Assembly (NCBI GenBank): GCA_934149005.1
Contig: CAKPDN010000001.1
Location: 1-64,000 of the forward strand
DNA from: an uncultured Clostridia bacterium
Lineage (GTDB): Bacteria; Bacillota; Clostridia; TANB77; CAG-508
Direction of reading: 5' to 3'
Length of the DNA: 64,000 bases
The translations under genes and the position numbers were made by a program. Shown piece by piece: positions 62,822 through 64,000 of this stretch. Under the pieces are notes generated by a model, which worked only from the letters and a program-made list of their open reading frames with translations, had not been told where the DNA came from and searched no databases. Numbering within the stretch: position 1 is the first letter of the stretch; each line of letters starts with the position of its first letter.

Positions 62822-63058
62822 TTATTCATCACCATCAATAAATCCATCACCAGTATGGTCTACTGGTGGAGCAAAGTATGACTGATAAATAATTCTAGCA
62901 TCTACACTTTTTGCTTCTGATAAACTCTTTTCAAGTGATTCTAGTTTTCCTTCTGCCTTAATCCGTTTTTTTCTTTCAATTGAACGATCAACTAAAAGAT
63001 ATGCAATATCTAACATAAGAACTATTACTATAAATGTTCCTGCTAATGTAGAGCCCAT
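62822..63058 (-). CDS. Single-span protein with EF-hand-like end; in-frame CGG read as Arg
   Basis: The 78-residue protein has a transmembrane helix (residues 4-24) and a basic coiled coil (DRSIERKKRIKAEGKLESLE). It ends DHTGDGFIDGDE, an EF-hand-like Ca-binding loop. CGG at 62965-62963 is in frame and must be Arg, since the +1 frame ends after a few codons. The RBS comes from leader repeat copy 2. Function is unknown. Confidence 0.6.
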   Translation of the reverse strand: MGSTLAGTFIVIVLMLDIAYLLVDRSIERKKRIKAEGKLESLEKSLSEAKSVDARIIYQSYFAPPVDHTGDGFIDGDE

Positions 63059-63065
63059 AATATCT

Positions 63066-63095
63066 TCCTCCTTAACTAATTAGTTTGTGAGTTAC
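63066..63095 (-). repeat. 30-bp leader repeat, copy 2
   Basis: GTAACTCACAAACTAATTAG then TTAAGGAGGA on the minus strand. It ends in the RBS of the 62822-63058 gene and contains the stop codon of the 63076-63258 gene. Confidence 0.65.
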
Positions 63096-63258
63096 TTTTG
63101 TAGGGTAAAATACATTTTTCAAATTTCAACTTATCAATACTGATTTCTTGTTTATTTTTAAACTTTAAAATGTTATACACATTATTATATATAACAGCAG
63201 ATATTGATAATAAACATAGTACAAAAATCATAAAAAAAGAAAATATTGAAAATAACAT
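63076..63258 (-). CDS. Small single-span membrane protein
   Basis: The 60-residue protein has an N-terminal hydrophobic helix (about residues 4-27; SFFMIFVLCLLSISAVIYN) and a charged tail with one Cys. RBS TAGGAGGATAGC. It is part of the small-gene run. No family is recognised. Confidence 0.5.
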   Translation of the reverse strand: MLFSIFSFFMIFVLCLLSISAVIYNNVYNILKFKNKQEISIDKLKFEKCILPYKSNSQTN

Positions 63259-63306
63259 GCTATCCTCCTAGAAAAACATTTTAATACAGTCTGCCTACTT
63301 TTGAAT

Positions 63307-63522
63307 TTACTTTGGATTTGTAGGAACTGTCCTTCTTATGATAATATCACTTATCGGAATAGTATAACAAATACAACAATGATTGCAACCTTTTTCAATG
63401 GCTTTTTTTGAAGTACATTTTTTTGTATCTCCTTTACAGCCACCATCACAGGTGCAAGAACAACCACATTCTCCACGGAAGTTATTTTGCTCATTTTTTT
63501 GAATTCGTACTAAAGTTTTCAT
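63307..63522 (-). CDS. Cys-rich small protein (possible peptide precursor or metal binder)
   Basis: The 71-residue protein has ten cysteines within residues 19-53: GECGCSCTCDGGCKGDTKKC and KGCNHCCICYTI. The N-terminus (KTLVRIQKNEQNNFRG) is leader-like and Cys-free. The layout leader plus Cys-rich core next to a C39-like peptidase recalls exported modified peptides, but a metallothionein-like protein is equally possible. The RBS comes from leader repeat copy 1. Confidence 0.6.
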   Translation of the reverse strand: MKTLVRIQKNEQNNFRGECGCSCTCDGGCKGDTKKCTSKKAIEKGCNHCCICYTIPISDIIIRRTVPTNPK

Positions 63523-63528
63523 TCTATT

Positions 63529-63557
63529 ACCTCCTTAACAAATCTGTTTACGAGTTA
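63529..63557 (-). repeat. 30-bp leader repeat, copy 1
   Basis: GTAACTCGTAAACAGATTTG then TTAAGGAGGT on the minus strand. It ends in the RBS of the Cys-rich gene. Confidence 0.65.
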
Positions 63558-63559
63558 CA

Positions 63560-64000
63560 TTAAGATAATTTTTTCACATCTTTAATTCTATGAAACCATC
63601 CATTACACTCACTTGTATCTTCAAGTACACCACTGCACTTATCATTATCACATGTTTTACAGCTTTTACCAATTAATTTAATTAATTCCTTAGTTTTTTC
63701 TCGTATTATGACCTCTCTTTTTTCTTCATAATGTGCAATGATATCGTCGTAACCTTCTGTAGTATATACCTTAATACAGCGAGATGCAAATCTGCGTAAA
63801 TCAGGGTGATTGGTAGCTTGATATCCTTTATTATTATAATGGATGCCCTCCATGTCTATTGTATAACTACCTATTTTCTTTGGGTTCTCATAATCTGAAA
63901 TTAATAAATTTTCTTCAATGATGTCATATACTACAACATAGTGAAATTTATTATATCCTATTTGATTATTTGTAATACTTGGTAGTCTCTCATTTAAACA
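63560..64000 (-). CDS. C39-like cysteine peptidase, C-terminal part (runs off the window)
   Basis: The frame is open from the window edge to 63560, about 146 codons. It reads NKFHYVVVYDIIEENLLISD then YENPKKIGSYTIDMEGIHY, the His and Asp strands of a C39/papain-like domain. ATNHPDLRRFASRCIKVYTT and a Cys-containing helical end (CKTCDNDKCSGVLEDTSEC) follow. The catalytic Cys would be to the right of the window. C39 domains cleave leader peptides of bacteriocins or act as stand-alone proteases. It is the most upstream gene seen of the small-protein run. An internal ATG at 63853 is not the start. Confidence 0.55.
   Translation of the reverse strand, partial: CLNERLPSITNNQIGYNKFHYVVVYDIIEENLLISDYENPKKIGSYTIDMEGIHYNNKGYQATNHPDLRRFASRCIKVYTTEGYDDIIAHYEEKREVIIREKTKELIKLIGKSCKTCDNDKCSGVLEDTSECNGWFHRIKDVKKLS

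Noticed and set aside
1..64000. CRISPR array, rRNA operon or prophage structural genes
   Set aside because: No regularly spaced repeats, no rRNA-like sequence and no capsid, tail or terminase genes were seen.

Overview
The window is very AT-rich, strongly codon-biased DNA from an anaerobic Bacillota (Clostridia-type). It carries a soluble electron-bifurcating [FeFe] hydrogenase operon, a YtvI-type sporulation membrane protein, a class II aldolase and the MEP-pathway gene dxr. Nearly all large genes lie on the minus strand.

Layout. (1) 1-618: chromosomal flank with a partial DUF3781-like gene and a small membrane-anchored protein. (2) About 0.65-27.5 kb: an integrative conjugative element (ICE). 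The minus-strand transfer operon (12.5 to 0.85 kb) encodes VirD4, VirB2, VirB6, PrgI/VirB3, VirB4, an M23 cell-wall hydrolase, a CpaE/TadZ-like ATPase and a BofA-like protein. Next come an HxHxH (MobP3/MobL-type) relaxase, a ribbon-helix-helix accessory protein, ParB, a Spo0A-like regulator without its phospho-acceptor Asp, topoisomerase III, an HNH protein and a replication initiator with internal iterons. An XRE repressor and a tyrosine integrase lie next to the 3' end of secA. Two inverted copies of an oriT-like module (15551-15697 and 21104-21249) bracket the parB-topB block. (3) 27.6-49.4 kb: core chromosome with secA, a pseudopilin with a discoidin domain, a DUF1980 protein, a DUF84 NTPase, two tandem transglutaminase-like paralogues, ytvI, a CBS protein, an unusual solitary tRNA-like gene, murD, hydABC, smpB, fba and dxr. 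(4) 49.7-53.8 kb: a peroxiredoxin gene cut off by a small element with twin large serine recombinases. (5) 53.9-62.2 kb: three ECF sigma systems, one of them a sigma factor fused to its membrane sensor, a SanA/YdcF protein and several decayed small genes. (6) 62.4-64 kb: a run of small Cys-rich or membrane proteins behind a C39-like protein that leaves the window.

The most striking signal is translational. In six otherwise well-conserved genes (M23, VirB4, an ICE membrane protein, VirD4, the pseudopilin and an ECF sigma factor) the frame breaks exactly where a CGG codon falls in frame, 11 times in all. Each time, skipping the single C (reading CGGN as GGN, Gly) restores the family sequence. 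VirD4 needs six such skips, four of them inside one Gly-rich motif. CGG triplets that are out of frame never disturb a gene. In-frame CGG is read as ordinary Arg only in four genes, at least three of which have codon use that looks foreign. This suggests that CGG is unassigned or starved in this lineage and triggers an efficient +1 frameshift, or is read as a four-base Gly codon. Systematic sequence error is the main alternative.
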